Part shown: piece by piece, positions 33,204 to 41,224 of the stretch
Layout of the letters: each line of letters begins with the position of its first letter
How positions within the stretch are numbered: the first letter of the stretch is position 1
From: Fibrobacterota bacterium
GTDB taxonomy: Bacteria > Fibrobacterota > Fibrobacteria > UBA11236
Assembly: GCA_023249635.1 (NCBI GenBank)
Contig: JAHFCH010000023.1
Location: forward strand, 1-46,051
Length of the DNA: 46,051 nucleotides
Reading direction: 5' to 3'
The notes under the pieces: generated by a model
Told to the model about the DNA's origin: nothing
Seen by the model: only the letters and a program-made list of their open reading frames with translations
Database searches by the model: none
Position numbers and translations under genes: made by a program

Positions 33204-34685
33204 CTAATAAGGTTCGTCGACGGACATGTTCAGCTGGATGCCGTGCAATCCGTGGAAACCCAGCTGCAAGCGGAACAGGTAGATGTCCGGGCGGCGGACG
33301 CGGATACCGAAGCCCCACGAGTTCTTGAGATTGTCCAGGTAATCGATCTTGTCCCAGGAACGGCCGTAGAAACCGTATTCGTCGAACATGACCCCGTCCA
33401 CCAGGCGCATGATGGGGAAGCGGTATTCCGCGCCGGCCGAGAGCACGGTGTAATCGCGGAAGCGGCTGCCGCTGTACCCGCGCATGGGCGTATCGTTGCC
33501 CAGGGTCTGCAGGCCGTATACGGGCATGTGGTTGCCGGCCAGTTCGTATACCTGGGACGAATACAGATGGGTGACGAACACCTTGCGGTTGAACAGTTCC
33601 TTCTTGAGATTCTCGATCTCCATCTTCTGGAGCACTTTTTTCACCGAAAGCGGTCCTGACTTGCGCTCCTCCTCCCCGGAGATCTCGTAGCGTTCCTTCC
33701 CCAGCTTGAAGTAGTTGGTCAACTCGGCTTCCCAGCCGTGGAAGTCATGGTGGTCCGTGGTAAAGTGGTAGTGGTAGGTGGCGCCGAAGTCGCTGCCGGC
33801 CAGCACTATGTTCTGGTTGTTGCGGGTATCCCGACCGATGCCTACGGCGATGATGCGATCTTGCCACTTGTTCGCGCCCGTGGAATCGGCCAGGCCGCGC
33901 ATGCGGGTGTCGAATACGCCGGAGTCGTTCTTGAAGAAGTCGCTGCGCAGCGCGAATTGCTGCACCGGCGGCAGGCCGAAATGATTGTCGCGGAAAACGA
34001 AGGTCCCCTTCATCGCCACCTTTTCGAAAAGAACGTGGGAAAGCGACCCCGAAAAGGTGTTGGTGGTATCGGCATAGTACCAGAACACGGGGGTTCCCGG
34101 CTGGTTCGCGGAGGTGTTTTTCACGCGGGTCAACGCCATCAGGATCCTGGAGTTAAAACCGGTGCCGAGGATATCCTCCGCGGTCATGTAGCTGCGGAAT
34201 TTCCAGTCCCCGTTCACGTAGAGCACGCCCTGGGCCACGCCCCGTTCGGTATTACGGCCGAACAGGGATTGGTTGCGCAAGGTAAGACCCGTGGACGAAC
34301 CGGTGCCCGGCGCCAGGTTCATGGTGGGGTAGAGCATGATCTTGTCCTTCTCGCCGAAACTGATCAGCTTAAGGGTGCGATCGATGACGTTCTCGTTGAG
34401 CATGTACCGCAGCGGGGGTTTGCTGGGATACAAGGCCAGCTTCACCACCGGCATCAGGACCACTTCGATTGGCAGGGTGATCATTTGCAGGATGGGGTAG
34501 GAAACGTATTCGTAGAAGGTCTTGCCGGGAACGCTGTCGGCCGCGGCAGTCGAAGCGTCCAGGCTGTCGGTTACGGCGGCGCTGTCGCGGGTGGCGGCCG
34601 AATCGAGCACGGGCGCGGAGTCCGGCGCTTTGGCGGCGATGGCGATCGCCGACAGTGCGGACAGGAGGAGCATGCGTGGAAGCAT
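33204..34685 (-). CDS. Omp85-superfamily outer-membrane barrel without evident POTRA domains
   Basis: A 493-aa protein from ATG 34685 with signal peptide MLPRMLLLSALSAIAIAA. A Ser/Ala/Asp-rich linker (about 20-50) leads to a membrane-proximal stretch (YEYVSYPILQMITLPIEVVLMP) and then a barrel. The Omp85 loop-6 motif appears as MRGYSGSRFRD near residue 400, followed by AEYRFPI, and the chain ends with strands GFGIRVRRPDIYLFRLQLGFHGL. I see no room for typical POTRA repeats. Family knowledge: Omp85 proteins insert barrels or move polypeptides or other cargo across the outer membrane. It is first in an operon with a flippase. Confidence 0.78.
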   Translation of the reverse strand: MLPRMLLLSALSAIAIAAKAPDSAPVLDSAATRDSAAVTDSLDASTAAADSVPGKTFYEYVSYPILQMITLPIEVVLMPVVKLALYPSKPPLRYMLNENVIDRTLKLISFGEKDKIMLYPTMNLAPGTGSSTGLTLRNQSLFGRNTERGVAQGVLYVNGDWKFRSYMTAEDILGTGFNSRILMALTRVKNTSANQPGTPVFWYYADTTNTFSGSLSHVLFEKVAMKGTFVFRDNHFGLPPVQQFALRSDFFKNDSGVFDTRMRGLADSTGANKWQDRIIAVGIGRDTRNNQNIVLAGSDFGATYHYHFTTDHHDFHGWEAELTNYFKLGKERYEISGEEERKSGPLSVKKVLQKMEIENLKKELFNRKVFVTHLYSSQVYELAGNHMPVYGLQTLGNDTPMRGYSGSRFRDYTVLSAGAEYRFPIMRLVDGVMFDEYGFYGRSWDKIDYLDNLKNSWGFGIRVRRPDIYLFRLQLGFHGLHGIQLNMSVDEPY

Positions 34686-34715
34686 CCAGGACCCTTCGCG
34701 AACCATTGAAATCAA

Positions 34716-34765
34716 ATGCGCGGTACGACGCGCATAAAATACCTCAAAACTTCGCGTAATTCCAA
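34716..34765 (-). promoter_or_regulatory. Promoter/operator candidate of the Omp85-flippase operon
   Basis: On the minus strand TTGGAA (34760-34765), an 18-nt spacer, then TATTTT (34736-34741). The predicted start falls in ATGCGC-N8-GCGCAT (34716-34735), a perfect inverted repeat that could bind a repressor. The leader to ATG 34685 is about 40 nt. Confidence 0.4.
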
Positions 34766-34871
34766 GCAGCAAGCCACCTCAACGGTTGCCGGGGCCGGGA
34801 AGGACGCGTCCTGGCTATTCTACTATCGGGCAGGGTCGGGAAAAAGGCGGAAAGGGGCGGGGCGACGGCTT

Positions 34872-35465
34872 TCAGAAGGTGATGAAGGGAAAAACGGCCT
34901 TGGCGAGCGAAAATGCGCAAATACCCAGCAAACCGCCGCCCAGGATATCGCTCAGGTAATGCACGCCGAACAGTACCCGCAAGGTACCAAGCAGCAACGG
35001 GAAGAAAACCGCGGGAACCAGCAGCCGGGGGAAATGCAGCGTCAGGACCAGGGACACCGCGAGATTGTTCATGGTATGCCCGGACGGAAAGCTGTACTTA
35101 TCCAGCGGCGGGACCATGGGGGTAACATCGAGTCCGCTATCGTATGGCCGCAATCGCTTCGCGATGAATTTGACGGGCAGGTAGATGCAGAGGCTGACAG
35201 CAATGGCCAGGGCGCATTGCAGCACCACGGTTTCCACTTGCGCGAAGGGCAGCGCGAACCAGAGCGCGACGGCGATGATTCCCCAGATCCATCCGTCGCC
35301 CACGCGCACCAGCAGGATCAACGGCCATGCGATCGCTTTGGGAAGGGGAAAGGCCGCCAGCAGGCGGAAGAATGCGACATCAATCGCGAGTATGCGGGCA
35401 CCCAGGGCGCGCCAGCCGACTTGCAACCGTTCGCGGCCTGTGCTTTCCAATTCAGTAGCGTCCAT
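34872..35465 (-). CDS. PAP2-family lipid phosphatase
   Basis: A 197-aa membrane phosphatase. All three PAP2 motifs are visible: K-x6-RP as KFIAKRLRP (99-107), PSGH at 127-130, and R163-x5-H169-x3-D173, where the usual Ser before the Arg is Leu. Five or six hydrophobic segments place it in the inner membrane with the active site facing the periplasm. Likely substrates are undecaprenyl pyrophosphate or phosphatidylglycerol phosphate; the location among glycan genes favours lipid-carrier recycling, by inference. ATG 35465 or GTG 35474 may start it. Confidence 0.88.
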   Translation of the reverse strand: MDATELESTGRERLQVGWRALGARILAIDVAFFRLLAAFPLPKAIAWPLILLVRVGDGWIWGIIAVALWFALPFAQVETVVLQCALAIAVSLCIYLPVKFIAKRLRPYDSGLDVTPMVPPLDKYSFPSGHTMNNLAVSLVLTLHFPRLLVPAVFFPLLLGTLRVLFGVHYLSDILGGGLLGICAFSLAKAVFPFITF

Positions 35466-35493
35466 GGGTTTCACGATCGGAAAAGATAAATAG

Positions 35494-36603
35494 TTAGACC
35501 AGCGAAGCCAGGATCCGTTCCGCGCAAGTTTCCCAAGTGAAGCTTTTTTGGATACGCTCCCGGGCCTTGCGGCCCATGGCTTTCCCTCTTTCCGGGTCCA
35601 GTAAAAGCGCGATCAGGGCTTTTTCCAGTTGCAGCTGCGATTCCGGATCGATCAGCAGGCCGGTCACGCCGTCGGCGACGGCATCGGGTACGCCGCCGGT
35701 TCGGCCGCCCACCACGGGTACTTCGCAGGCCCCCGCCTCCAAATACACAATTCCGAAGCCTTCCACGTCCTTGGCGGAAGCCAGGCTGGGCAAGGCGAAA
35801 ACGCTGCCGAGGGAATAATGCGCGGCCAATTCCGCATCGCCAATGCGACCCGGGAACAGCACGGCATCGCCGAGGGAGAGTTCGCGCGCGCGCGCCATCA
35901 GGGCATCGCGTTCCGGTCCCGTGCCGCCCAACAACAGACGCGTCCTAGGGATCGCGCGGCGCACCGCCGGCATGGCTTCCACCAGGCGGCGCAGGTTCTT
36001 GCGCGCCACCATGCGCCCGATGGAAACGATTACGGGCGCGTCCCCGAGGCCGTAACGCGCGCGGAGGAAAGCGGAATCCACCGGACGGAAGGCTTCCGGG
36101 TCCACGCCGGGATGGATCAGCTGCAAGGGACAGGCAGGATGGGCGCGTTCGCGGGTCAGGCGCATCACTTCGTTGCTGTTCGGGAACGCGGCGTGCAAGC
36201 GCGCGAAGGCTTTGCGCATCATCCAGGGACCCAAGGGCCCGAACACGGAAGTGAGCAGCTCACGGCCATGAATCAGGGCGAACTCCTTGCGCTTACCGCG
36301 CGGAACCCGTATGGCTCCTGCGGCCCCTTGCCATTGGGCGTAGAGGATATGCGTGATGGAGGGGCGCTCCTTAAGGTAACCGGGAAGGTACGTCAGCAGC
36401 CGCGACCACAGGAAGGAAGAGGCGACGTCGAGACGCACGCATTCGCGGAGGCCGGGCAGGGGATTGGCATCGGTCCGCTTGCCGGGGCACACCACGCGTA
36501 CCGTGTGGCCGCGGGCGAGAAAACGGCGCGCCAGTTCCAAGACGTAGGTCTGGATGCCGCCCTGCTCGGGCGGAAAATCCTGGGTGACGATGAGGATGTC
36601 CAT
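35494..36603 (-). CDS. GT4-family glycosyltransferase
   Basis: A 369-aa GT-B enzyme from ATG 36603. The N-terminal TQDFPPEQGGIQTYVLELAR is the acceptor loop; the donor half has SIGRMVARKNLRRLVEAM near 190-207 and DVEGFGIVYLEAGAC near 272-286, then GGVPDAVADGVTGLLIDP. It is a PimB-like paralogue of the enzyme at 29223-30359. It begins 8 nt after the LtaS-like gene ends, so the two are probably translated from one mRNA. Donor and acceptor unknown. Confidence 0.88.
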   Translation of the reverse strand: MDILIVTQDFPPEQGGIQTYVLELARRFLARGHTVRVVCPGKRTDANPLPGLRECVRLDVASSFLWSRLLTYLPGYLKERPSITHILYAQWQGAAGAIRVPRGKRKEFALIHGRELLTSVFGPLGPWMMRKAFARLHAAFPNSNEVMRLTRERAHPACPLQLIHPGVDPEAFRPVDSAFLRARYGLGDAPVIVSIGRMVARKNLRRLVEAMPAVRRAIPRTRLLLGGTGPERDALMARARELSLGDAVLFPGRIGDAELAAHYSLGSVFALPSLASAKDVEGFGIVYLEAGACEVPVVGGRTGGVPDAVADGVTGLLIDPESQLQLEKALIALLLDPERGKAMGRKARERIQKSFTWETCAERILASLV

Positions 36604-36611
36604 GGTAGCCT

Positions 36612-38570
36612 TCAACGGTTAGGCACCGGGGGCAGCAGCGCGTCGCGATCGAGCACGCGCCCGTAGGCCCGCGCGATATCGCGGTAGCGATCCGGATCCA
36701 GGCCCGCGGGAACCTCACGGGAGAGTACGGCGGTATTGCCTTCCAGCAGCGCATAGTTGCGCTTGTTATGCTTGTCGAGATCCCAATGCATCACCCCATC
36801 GCCATCCATCTGGAACAAGGTGCGGCTGCCTTCGGAGATCAAAGCGAGATGCCCGTAACGCATGCAGAGGATGTCGCGCCGGGCCGGTTCCAGCAGGCTG
36901 CGGCCGATGAAATGGTTGGGAAAGCGCGCGTCCAGCAGCTTGAACAGGGTGGGGGCGATGTCGATTTGGGCCACGGTCTCTTCGCGCACGCCGCGATCCT
37001 TGAGGCCCGGCCAGCCGCCCCAGAAGGCCAGGTTGGTCCAGGTGTGCCCGGGGTTGAATTCGCCCACGGCCTCGGTATTGCGCATCTGCCAGGCCGTGTA
37101 GTCGGAATGATCGCCCACCATGATGACCAGGGTGCGATCGAAATCGGGGCGGGATTTCAGCTTGCGGAACAGGCGCAGGATCTGGGTTTCGGTATACCCG
37201 ATGGCCTGATCGTAGGCTTCATCGGCGTTCTTGGCCTTGGGATAACCGGCGTCGGCGGGTACGTCGAAAGGCGGGTGCATGGTGGTGGTCCATACCGCCT
37301 CCATATAGGGCCGGTCGGTAGGCAGGGTGTCGATGATGGACATGAGCCTATCCATCAAGGGCCCGTCATGGGTGCGCGCGGGATCGTATTCGTAACGGTC
37401 GTACCATTTACGCAGCCAAGGGGTGAAATTGTCGAAGGAGGGATCGTAGCCGAAAAGGATCTCGGAGCGGTAGCCCAGCAGGCGCAGGCCTTCGGGAAGC
37501 GAGCGGGTGCGGATATGCGTGTAATCGCTGAGGAAGGTGCGGCGGAAATGCGACCATAGCCCCAAGTGGATGCCGATGCCGCCTTCGACGGAAGGGAAGC
37601 CGTTGGAATGCGTATAAGGGAAGACCAGGCCCTCCCCTTTGAGCACGCTGTCGAGATGGGGAGTGGCCGAGGGCATGGTGGAATCCTCAGCCAACCCGGT
37701 TTTCCAACCGCGCAGGGTTTCCACGATGAGCAGAATGATGTTGGGCCGCTGGGAGAGCGGCAGACGCTGGAATTCCTCCGGCGAGAGGCGGCCGAGGTTG
37801 TTGGAATCGAGCAACGGGTATTCCGGAATGGTTTCCAACGCATGCTCCGCGGGCTTGCCCGTGCGCGTCATGGCGATGAGATCGGAATACGCCCGCTTGG
37901 GCCGCTTCGGGGCCTCGTCATCGACGAAGCCCTTCCAGGCATCGGCCACCATGCCCCAGGGGGCCGGGCGGATGCGGCGCCAGCGCTTGTCGGACCAATG
38001 GAACCAGAAGGGGAAACTGATGAGGCCCGCGCACAAGGCCAGGCTGACGGGAGCGGCGGCGGTGCCCAGGGTACCATAGCGGTTACGTTCCAGCCAGATG
38101 CGCCAGGCGGGCCATATAGGCGCCAGCAGGATGATCCCGGCGATGAGGAAATGCTGCCAGTCCGATTTGACCACGCGGCTCCACATGAAGGCGTCCCGGA
38201 ACCCGAAATACGTGCAGAGGAAGGAGAAGTTGATGTGTTCCCCCATCCAGCGGACGACCTCGTTGTCGATTTGGCAGAACCCGATGTACAGGCAGCCCAG
38301 GATCAGGAGTTTGCCGCGGGCCATGCCGGTGAGCCGTATGCGCGCGGTGGCGGAGAGGGGCAGACGCGTCAAAGCCGATTCGCAGGCGGCGAAAAGCAGG
38401 CATAACGCGAGAAGGAGGCCCAGTTCGAAGAGCGCGGCATTGGGGAGGAAGCGCCAGGGATTGAGCACCACGGGCTCGCCGTACGGGTTGTTACCCATGA
38501 AGTGGAGGGTGAGCGACAAGGCGCGCAAGCCGCCGAAGAGCAGGAACGCGCGCAGGTACAAGGTATTCAT
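36612..38570 (-). CDS. LtaS-like membrane phosphotransferase/sulfatase (alkaline phosphatase superfamily)
   Basis: A 652-aa protein from ATG 38570. Five hydrophobic helices occupy residues 1-195, then an extracytoplasmic domain starts with RPNIILLIVETLRGW (275-289), where Thr285 is the expected nucleophile. GFPSVEGG near 324-331, MHPPFDVP and VGDHSDYTAW are metal- and substrate-site motifs of the LtaS/phosphoethanolamine-transferase group. Family knowledge: such enzymes move phosphoglycerol or phosphoethanolamine from phospholipid to glycans outside the membrane. In a Gram-negative context it likely decorates a periplasmic glycan. The GT4 gene follows immediately. Confidence 0.85.
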   Translation of the reverse strand: MNTLYLRAFLLFGGLRALSLTLHFMGNNPYGEPVVLNPWRFLPNAALFELGLLLALCLLFAACESALTRLPLSATARIRLTGMARGKLLILGCLYIGFCQIDNEVVRWMGEHINFSFLCTYFGFRDAFMWSRVVKSDWQHFLIAGIILLAPIWPAWRIWLERNRYGTLGTAAAPVSLALCAGLISFPFWFHWSDKRWRRIRPAPWGMVADAWKGFVDDEAPKRPKRAYSDLIAMTRTGKPAEHALETIPEYPLLDSNNLGRLSPEEFQRLPLSQRPNIILLIVETLRGWKTGLAEDSTMPSATPHLDSVLKGEGLVFPYTHSNGFPSVEGGIGIHLGLWSHFRRTFLSDYTHIRTRSLPEGLRLLGYRSEILFGYDPSFDNFTPWLRKWYDRYEYDPARTHDGPLMDRLMSIIDTLPTDRPYMEAVWTTTMHPPFDVPADAGYPKAKNADEAYDQAIGYTETQILRLFRKLKSRPDFDRTLVIMVGDHSDYTAWQMRNTEAVGEFNPGHTWTNLAFWGGWPGLKDRGVREETVAQIDIAPTLFKLLDARFPNHFIGRSLLEPARRDILCMRYGHLALISEGSRTLFQMDGDGVMHWDLDKHNKRNYALLEGNTAVLSREVPAGLDPDRYRDIARAYGRVLDRDALLPPVPNR

Positions 38571-38680
38571 CGGTGGGCGGCGTCCTGCATGCAGGGCTCC
38601 TAAGGTAAAAATGTTAGTTTTTGACGCGTGCCCGGGCCCGGAAGGTATCCCCGGCCGGGCCGCCGATAGGGAAAACCGCC

Positions 38681-39034
38681 ATGACACTCCAAGAAGCCCA
38701 AGCCCAGGTGGACACCTGGATCAAAACCGTCGGGGTGCGGTACTTCACCGAACTCACCAATACGGCCATCCTGATGGAGGAAGTGGGCGAGGTAGCGCGC
38801 ATCATGGCCCGCACCTACGGCGATCAAAGCTTCAAGAAGGCGGATATGGCCAAGGACCTCGGCGACGAGATGGCCGATGTGCTTTTCGTGCTCATCTGCC
38901 TGGCCAACCAGACCGGCATCGACCTGACCGCCGCATTCGCCAAGAACCTGGAGAAGAAGACCGTGCGCGACGCCGATCGCCACAAGAACAATCCCAAGCT
39001 CCAAGGCCCCGCCGGTACCGGTCCCAAGCCCTGA
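38681..39034 (+). CDS. MazG-like nucleotide pyrophosphohydrolase
   Basis: A 117-aa protein from ATG 38681; an upstream in-frame start would add Arg/Pro-rich residues. The metal-binding EExxE (MEEVGE, E33-E37) and ExxD (DEMAD, E63-D66) motifs of all-alpha NTP pyrophosphohydrolases are present, with a charged KKTVRDADRHK segment near the end. It probably hydrolyses (d)NTPs to monophosphates, a house-cleaning role. It is divergent from the LtaS-like gene and is followed by the second 47-bp repeat and aroC. Confidence 0.88.
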   Translation: MTLQEAQAQVDTWIKTVGVRYFTELTNTAILMEEVGEVARIMARTYGDQSFKKADMAKDLGDEMADVLFVLICLANQTGIDLTAAFAKNLEKKTVRDADRHKNNPKLQGPAGTGPKP

Positions 39035-39088
39035 ATCTCGCCAGAGCCGCTCCTCGAGCCGGGCTCCCTCCGATGCCTTCCACCCCCA

Positions 39089-39135
39089 TGTAATGTCATT
39101 GTCATTACAGGGCTTGTCCGTACAATGACATTACA
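39089..39135. repeat. 47-bp nested palindromic element, copy B
   Basis: TGTAATGTCATTGT (39089-39102) and ACAATGACATTACA (39122-39135) are perfect 14-bp inverted arms around a 19-nt spacer. A second palindrome nests in it: TGTAATG (39089-39095) with CATTACA (39103-39109). So three copies of one heptamer half-site are present. It lies in the 185-nt gap between the MazG-like gene and aroC. Copy A is at 6962-7008. Confidence 0.8.
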
Positions 39136-39219
39136 ACAGGGGGCGCGCGTATCCCCTCGGACGTCCCAGGCGTCGCTCCTGTCGGGCCCCGATAATGTGA
39201 CCTTTTCTATACTTGGATC

Positions 39220-40455
39220 ATGTCCTCAAGCTTCGGCAACCTGTTCCGCATTTCCACCTTCGGCGAAAGCCACGGCAAAGGTGTCGGCGTCGTGGTCGAT
39301 GGCTGCCCCGCAGGCCTGAAAATCGGCGAAGCCGAGATCCAGGCGGAACTGGATCGCCGCCGCCCCGGGCAGAGCAAGTTGACCACGCCCCGCAAGGAAG
39401 CGGACGCCGTCGAGGTCTATTCGGGCTTGTTCGAAGGCCGCACCACGGGAACCCCCATCGGCATGCTGGTCGCGAACACCGATCAGCGCTCGCACGATTA
39501 CGGTGACATGGTCGATCTCTACCGCCCCTCCCATGCCGACTTCACCTATGATTTGAAATACGGCTTCCGCGACTACCGCGGTGGGGGACGCGCTTCGGCG
39601 CGCGAGACCATCGGCCGCGTGGCCGCCGGCGCCATCGCCCGGAAAATCCTGAAGGAAGTCTGCGGCACCGAGATCCTGGCCTACGTATCCCAGGTGGGCG
39701 GCATCGACGCCAATCTTGATCCGCTCTCCGCCACCTTCAAGATGGTCGAGGCCAACCCCGTGCGCTGCGCGGATGCCGCCGCCGCCATCAAGATGGCCGC
39801 CGCCATCGACGCCGCGCGCAAGTCCCAGGATTCCCTGGGAGGCGTGATCCAACTCGTGGTGAAGAATCCGCCCAAGGGCATCGGCGAACCGGTGTTCCAT
39901 CGTTGCGAGGCGGAGCTGGCGAGGGCCTTCCTGTCCCTGCCGGCCACCAAGGGTTTCGAGATCGGCAGCGGCTTCGCGGGCACGCGCTTGAAGGGCAGCG
40001 AGCACAACGATCCGTTCGTGAACAAGTCCGGTAAGAGTAAAGGTAAAGGCAAGCAGCAGACCGTGCAATCGGCTTCGCCCCTGGAAGCCATCGGCACTTC
40101 GTCGAACCGTTCGGGCGGAGTGCAGGGCGGCATCACCAATGGCGAGCCCATCCTGTGCCGCATCGCCTTCAAGCCCACGGCCACCATCTCGCTGCCCCAG
40201 CAGACGGTGGACAAGCAAGCCAAGGCGCGGACCTTGGCCGCGAAGGGTCGCCATGATCCCTGCGTGCTGCCGCGCGCGGTGGTAATCGTGGAGGCGATGG
40301 CGGCGTTGACGCTGGTGGATTTGTTCCTGGAGCAGAGGGCCAGAGCGGGATTGTTTCCCATCAGTAAACTGCAGCAGGCCTCTGAAATTGCCGATCGGCA
40401 GGGCGTTAGCTCGAAAGGCAAAAAGTGGAAGCGCGAGGATGCTTATGACAGGTGA
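39220..40455 (+). CDS. aroC: Chorismate synthase
   Basis: A 411-aa chorismate synthase. Landmarks: [17 protein letters not shown] near residues 15-31, the FMN-site [21 protein letters not shown]-type block near 120-140, and [18 protein letters not shown] near 295-312. It makes chorismate from EPSP in the shikimate pathway using reduced FMN. A Lys/Gly-rich insertion ([10 protein letters not shown]) lies just before the SSNRSGG block. A TATACT six bases before the ATG (39208-39213) hints at a leaderless or very short-leader mRNA. vapBC on the other strand starts 13 nt after its stop. Confidence 0.95.
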   Translation: MSSSFGNLFRISTFGESHGKGVGVVVDGCPAGLKIGEAEIQAELDRRRPGQSKLTTPRKEADAVEVYSGLFEGRTTGTPIGMLVANTDQRSHDYGDMVDLYRPSHADFTYDLKYGFRDYRGGGRASARETIGRVAAGAIARKILKEVCGTEILAYVSQVGGIDANLDPLSATFKMVEANPVRCADAAAAIKMAAAIDAARKSQDSLGGVIQLVVKNPPKGIGEPVFHRCEAELARAFLSLPATKGFEIGSGFAGTRLKGSEHNDPFVNKSGKSKGKGKQQTVQSASPLEAIGTSSNRSGGVQGGITNGEPILCRIAFKPTATISLPQQTVDKQAKARTLAAKGRHDPCVLPRAVVIVEAMAALTLVDLFLEQRARAGLFPISKLQQASEIADRQGVSSKGKKWKREDAYDR

Positions 40456-40468
40456 AGAATCAGGCCAG

Positions 40469-40897
40469 CTACTCCAAGGGATGTCGCCACTTTAACCCTT
40501 TGAATCGCGCAAAGTCCCGATCGCAAGTAATCCACGTGCTTCCGGATTCCAAAGCGAGGGCGGCCAAATAGGCATCCGGTACCAGGTTCGCCTTTGCACC
40601 TGCCGTAAGGCATAATCTCGAAAAAATGTTCCAATGACTGTCCTGCGGGGCTATCCTTATGGCGCCCGGACTTTTCCTCAGGGCGTCCGCGAATCCGAGC
40701 GCATCTTTTAACGTGCTGGGTTGCGCAAAGATCCGCGGATGGGTCACAATTCGCAGGAATGATGAGAGGATAAATTCGGAAAAACCGAACGCATCATCCG
40801 AATCCAAAGCAGTTTCCAACCATTGAGAATATTCTTTGTGACGATCGGCATCCTTGCGGAAAGCGTAGATCAATACATTAGCATCTACCAGGATCAC
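40469..40897 (-). CDS. vapC: VapC-type PIN-domain toxin (second system)
   Basis: A 142-aa PIN domain starting MILVDANVLIYAFRKDADRH (Asp5), with a Glu in FSEFILSSF, and the late acidic residues in VPDAYLAALAL and TCDRDFARF. The length and the TTWITCDRDF-like ending match VapC RNases of the type that follow a small CopG-like antitoxin. Its ATG overlaps the antitoxin stop by four bases. Base composition is visibly less GC-rich than in neighbouring genes, which suggests recent acquisition. Confidence 0.88.
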   Translation of the reverse strand: MILVDANVLIYAFRKDADRHKEYSQWLETALDSDDAFGFSEFILSSFLRIVTHPRIFAQPSTLKDALGFADALRKSPGAIRIAPQDSHWNIFSRLCLTAGAKANLVPDAYLAALALESGSTWITCDRDFARFKGLKWRHPLE

Positions 40898-41139
40898 AAA
40901 AGGCCATCCATCCTATCCATTAAGGAGGAGTTGCTATCCAAGTCGACTCCCGGAAGCAATCCGCCTTTTCCGCTTTTGGGCAATTTTATCCGACGGGCCT
41001 TCTTGGCCCCAATTGGTCCACCTTGCACCCAGGACGCTAGCGCTTCCTCCACGACATTCGTGAAAGTTTTTTGCTGTGCCAGGGCTTTTTGCTTGACCTG
41101 CTTAAGCAGGGCCGGATTTAGGCGTATGGTTGTGCGCAT
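40894..41139 (-). CDS. vapB: VapB-type ribbon-helix-helix antitoxin (second system)
   Basis: An 81-aa protein. MRTTIRLNPALLKQVKQKAL is a ribbon-helix-helix DNA-binding start; the C-terminal GGLLPGVDLDSNSSLMDRMDG is the acidic toxin-binding tail. It pairs with the PIN toxin gene by an ATGA overlap. The ATG lies only seven bases after a TATATT -10 box, so the message may be leaderless. It is expected to repress its own promoter. Confidence 0.85.
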   Translation of the reverse strand: MRTTIRLNPALLKQVKQKALAQQKTFTNVVEEALASWVQGGPIGAKKARRIKLPKSGKGGLLPGVDLDSNSSLMDRMDGLL

Positions 41140-41176
41140 ACATCAAAATATACCAGGGAGAGCATCAATATGTCAA
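41140..41176 (-). promoter_or_regulatory. vapBC promoter, probably giving a leaderless mRNA
   Basis: On the minus strand a perfect TTGACA (41171-41176), an 18-nt spacer and TATATT (41047 side: 41147-41152), then seven bases to the vapB ATG. No Shine-Dalgarno fits. Two direct CATCAA copies (plus strand 41141-41146 and 41163-41168) flank the -10 and may be operator half-sites. Confidence 0.6.
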
Positions 41177-41224
41177 AAGAAAAACAATGAGAATGGGCTG
41201 TTTATTGGGCTTCTGAGACGTTTT

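Noticed and set aside
15511-39200. Shared ATAATGTGACC before nirB and aroC
   Set aside because: An 11-base match between two places in 46 kb is expected by chance and its position relative to the genes differs.
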